Origin: an uncultured Opitutia bacterium
Lineage (GTDB): Bacteria; Verrucomicrobiota; Verrucomicrobiia; Opitutales; Opitutaceae
Direction of reading: 5' to 3'
Assembly: GCA_903896015.1 (NCBI GenBank)
Contig: CAITWF010000009.1
Location: forward strand, 62,001-126,000
DNA length: 64,000 bases
Positions 62,692 to 64,000 of the stretch are shown here, in pieces. The number at the start of each line of letters is the position of its first letter. Position 1 is the first letter of the stretch. Both the position numbers and the translations under genes were made by a program. The notes beneath the pieces are model-generated. The model was not told the DNA's origin, did no database searches, and was given only the letters and a program-made list of their open reading frames with translations.

Positions 62692-63618
62692 GTGAGGCCA
62701 AGACATTTCACCACCCTCATTTTTCGTGCGTGTGCAGGCGCACTGGCGTTTGCGTGCCTTGGCTCCGCGCTGCGTGCCGCCGAGCCGGCTCCGACGACGC
62801 TGCCCGCGGTCACGGCAACGGCGACGTCATCCGGCTGGAATTTGCCCGACTTCATCGATCGGCTCCCCGACTTTCTCGCGGATCGACTGCCAGGCTTTGA
62901 GCCCGCCGGGGCGCTCCGCATCTACGTGCGCCCGCACTTCGGCGACTTCGTTCACCGCGACTATGTCCGCGTGCCGGTCGGCATCCGTGATAAAATCAGC
63001 GAGAACGTCGAGTTTAACGCCGAACTCGAAAGCTACTTCACCGACGGACTGCATGACAGCGCGGGTTACGGCCTCTCCAACTTCAAGGTCGGCGTAAAAC
63101 GCGAGCGTGTGCTCCCAAGCTTTGGCGATAGTGGCATCAGCGTTGGCCTCAACTTTCAAACCCCGCTCAGCCGACCGCCGATCGATCTCACGGACGGCTT
63201 CCGCCATTTTCAGCCGTACGCCGCACTGACACACCCGCTTGTTCCGGCGTGGCGCGTCCTCGGTTATGCGGGCCTCGGCGCCGACCTGCTTGAACACACG
63301 GCGATGCCCCCTCATTTCGGCCGGAATCAACTCCACTCCGATTCGCTCACTTTCGGCGCGGGCGTGGCCAGGGAGTGGACGCGCTTTCATGGATCGCTGA
63401 CCGCGACCGTCACAACGTCGAGCCTGATCACCAACGAACACCAGCAGGTCTACGCGCTTCGGCCCGAGATCGTCGTGCCTTGGAAATCTCGCACGGGCTC
63501 CAAGACCCAAGTGTTGTTCACCCTCGGCGGTCGCGCCATCCACGGCCCCGACGGCAACGAATTTGGCGTGAGCGGCAGCGTCCGCGTCGAGTTTCAGGTC
63601 AAGCCCGGCGCGAAATAA
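62692..63618 (+). CDS. Secreted protein, probable outer-membrane beta-barrel
   Basis: 308 residues from a GTG start. A signal peptide (LIFRACAGALAFACLGSALRAA) precedes a short DFIDRLPDFLADRLPGF helix and then a strand-rich part with alternating hydrophobic residues (IRDKISENVEFNAELESYFT, GLSNFKVGVKRERVL, FHGSLTATVTTSSLI). It ends VSGSVRVEFQVKPGAK without a terminal aromatic. Function unknown. It begins ten bases after the NusG-like stop and may be its co-transcribed neighbour. Confidence 0.7.
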   Translation: MRPRHFTTLIFRACAGALAFACLGSALRAAEPAPTTLPAVTATATSSGWNLPDFIDRLPDFLADRLPGFEPAGALRIYVRPHFGDFVHRDYVRVPVGIRDKISENVEFNAELESYFTDGLHDSAGYGLSNFKVGVKRERVLPSFGDSGISVGLNFQTPLSRPPIDLTDGFRHFQPYAALTHPLVPAWRVLGYAGLGADLLEHTAMPPHFGRNQLHSDSLTFGAGVAREWTRFHGSLTATVTTSSLITNEHQQVYALRPEIVVPWKSRTGSKTQVLFTLGGRAIHGPDGNEFGVSGSVRVEFQVKPGAK

Positions 63619-63625
63619 TTTTCGC

Positions 63626-64000
63626 TCACCGCAGCGACCACAGCCAGACCGCCCCGTGCAGCGTCGCGCACGTCGCAACTGCCGCCGCGAGATCGTCGAT
63701 CACCACGCCCCAGCCGCCCGGCAGCGCCTGCAATCGTGAAATTCCCAGGGGCTTCGCGATGTCAAAAAAGCGAAACACGGCGAACCCCGCCAGCAACACG
63801 GCCCACGCCGGAGCGATCGCCAGCAACCGCGAGGCCCCGAGAAAACACACCGGCATCGCCATGAACTCATCAAGATTCACCTCGCCCGGATCGGTTTTGC
63901 CGAGGCGGATTTCCGCTTCGCCGCATACCGCCACGGAAAAATAATTACTCGCGAGAATCAGCGCGACTGAGCAGCCCGGCCCGAGTTGCGGCCACCAAAA
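63626..64000 (-). CDS. pgpA: Phosphatidylglycerophosphatase A (5' end outside window)
   Basis: The minus-strand frame is open to the window edge, so the N-terminus is missing. The visible part carries KTDPGEVNLDEFMAMPV (the acidic catalytic segment of PgpA), then RFFDIAKPLGISRLQALPG and VVIDDLAAAV, all family-typical. It dephosphorylates phosphatidylglycerol phosphate in the inner membrane. The stop is seven bases from the convergent stop of the barrel-like protein. Confidence 0.92.
   Translation of the reverse strand, partial: FWWPQLGPGCSVALILASNYFSVAVCGEAEIRLGKTDPGEVNLDEFMAMPVCFLGASRLLAIAPAWAVLLAGFAVFRFFDIAKPLGISRLQALPGGWGVVIDDLAAAVATCATLHGAVWLWSLR

Overview
The window is a high-GC, densely packed bacterial chromosome segment. 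Protein sequences and gene neighbourhoods point to Verrucomicrobiota, most likely an Opitutaceae-type Gram-negative bacterium. The reasons are outer-membrane biogenesis genes (BamD-like, LptE-like), a MoxR/DUF58/BatA/DUF4159 cluster typical of the Planctomycetes-Verrucomicrobia-Chlamydiae group, and G/C-ending codons throughout. I see no tRNA, rRNA, CRISPR array, prophage or intact insertion sequence. The window looks like core chromosome with a few unusual clusters.

Layout. (1) 1-687: the C-terminal part of a sensor histidine kinase, cut by the window edge. (2) 689-5316, minus strand: a purine module (adenine deaminase, NCS2 permease, 8-oxoguanine deaminase). (3) 5410-21177, minus strand: a nine-gene run with mostly overlapping ends. 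It encodes a TPR/HExxH protein, two DUF4159 proteins, a MoxR ATPase, a DUF58 protein, a BatA/vWA protein, a 1258-residue coiled-coil membrane protein, a vWA/GATase-like membrane protein and a secreted caspase-like protein with an EF-hand loop and Ser in place of the catalytic Cys. This is the most interesting system in the window. (4) 21335-31557: secreted adenosine deaminase, UspA, MntH/MntR around a palindromic operator, a TlpA-like thioredoxin, an outer-membrane protein, a fused iron-type ABC permease, a double TonB_C protein, an EamA exporter and a metallo-beta-lactamase-fold protein.

(5) 31601-36604: a TPR protein, glmM overlapping trpD, and divergent uppP. (6) 36724-40829, plus strand: a cell-envelope operon rpmF-plsX-fabH-bamD-like-lptE, with dispersed-repeat-like DNA just before lptE. 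(7) 41154-43420: a small ORF, rpmI, a transglutaminase, then on the minus strand an RRM protein and rpoZ. (8) 43681-50216: rpe and a GNAT protein, the solute-binding and ATPase subunits of an ABC importer that lacks a local permease (the lone permease of matching type is at 27 kb), hpt and uvrB.

(9) 50264-57472: a coiled-coil membrane protein, gdhA, two paralogous secreted proteins of unknown family, an M20-type amidohydrolase and a DUF1015 protein. (10) 57615-59167, minus strand: rpmE and rpmJ, both of the cysteine-poor (zinc-independent) type, yqgE and a dCMP deaminase. (11) 59228-62681, plus strand: a methyltransferase overlapping a type III polyketide synthase, Nif3, AroQ and a NusG paralogue. 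Last come a secreted barrel-like protein and a partial pgpA at the right edge.

Purine metabolism recurs across the window (8-oxoguanine, adenine and adenosine deaminases, a purine permease, Hpt and possibly allantoate amidohydrolase). Cell-envelope construction also recurs (GlmM, UppP, PlsX, FabH, BamD, LptE, PgpA).
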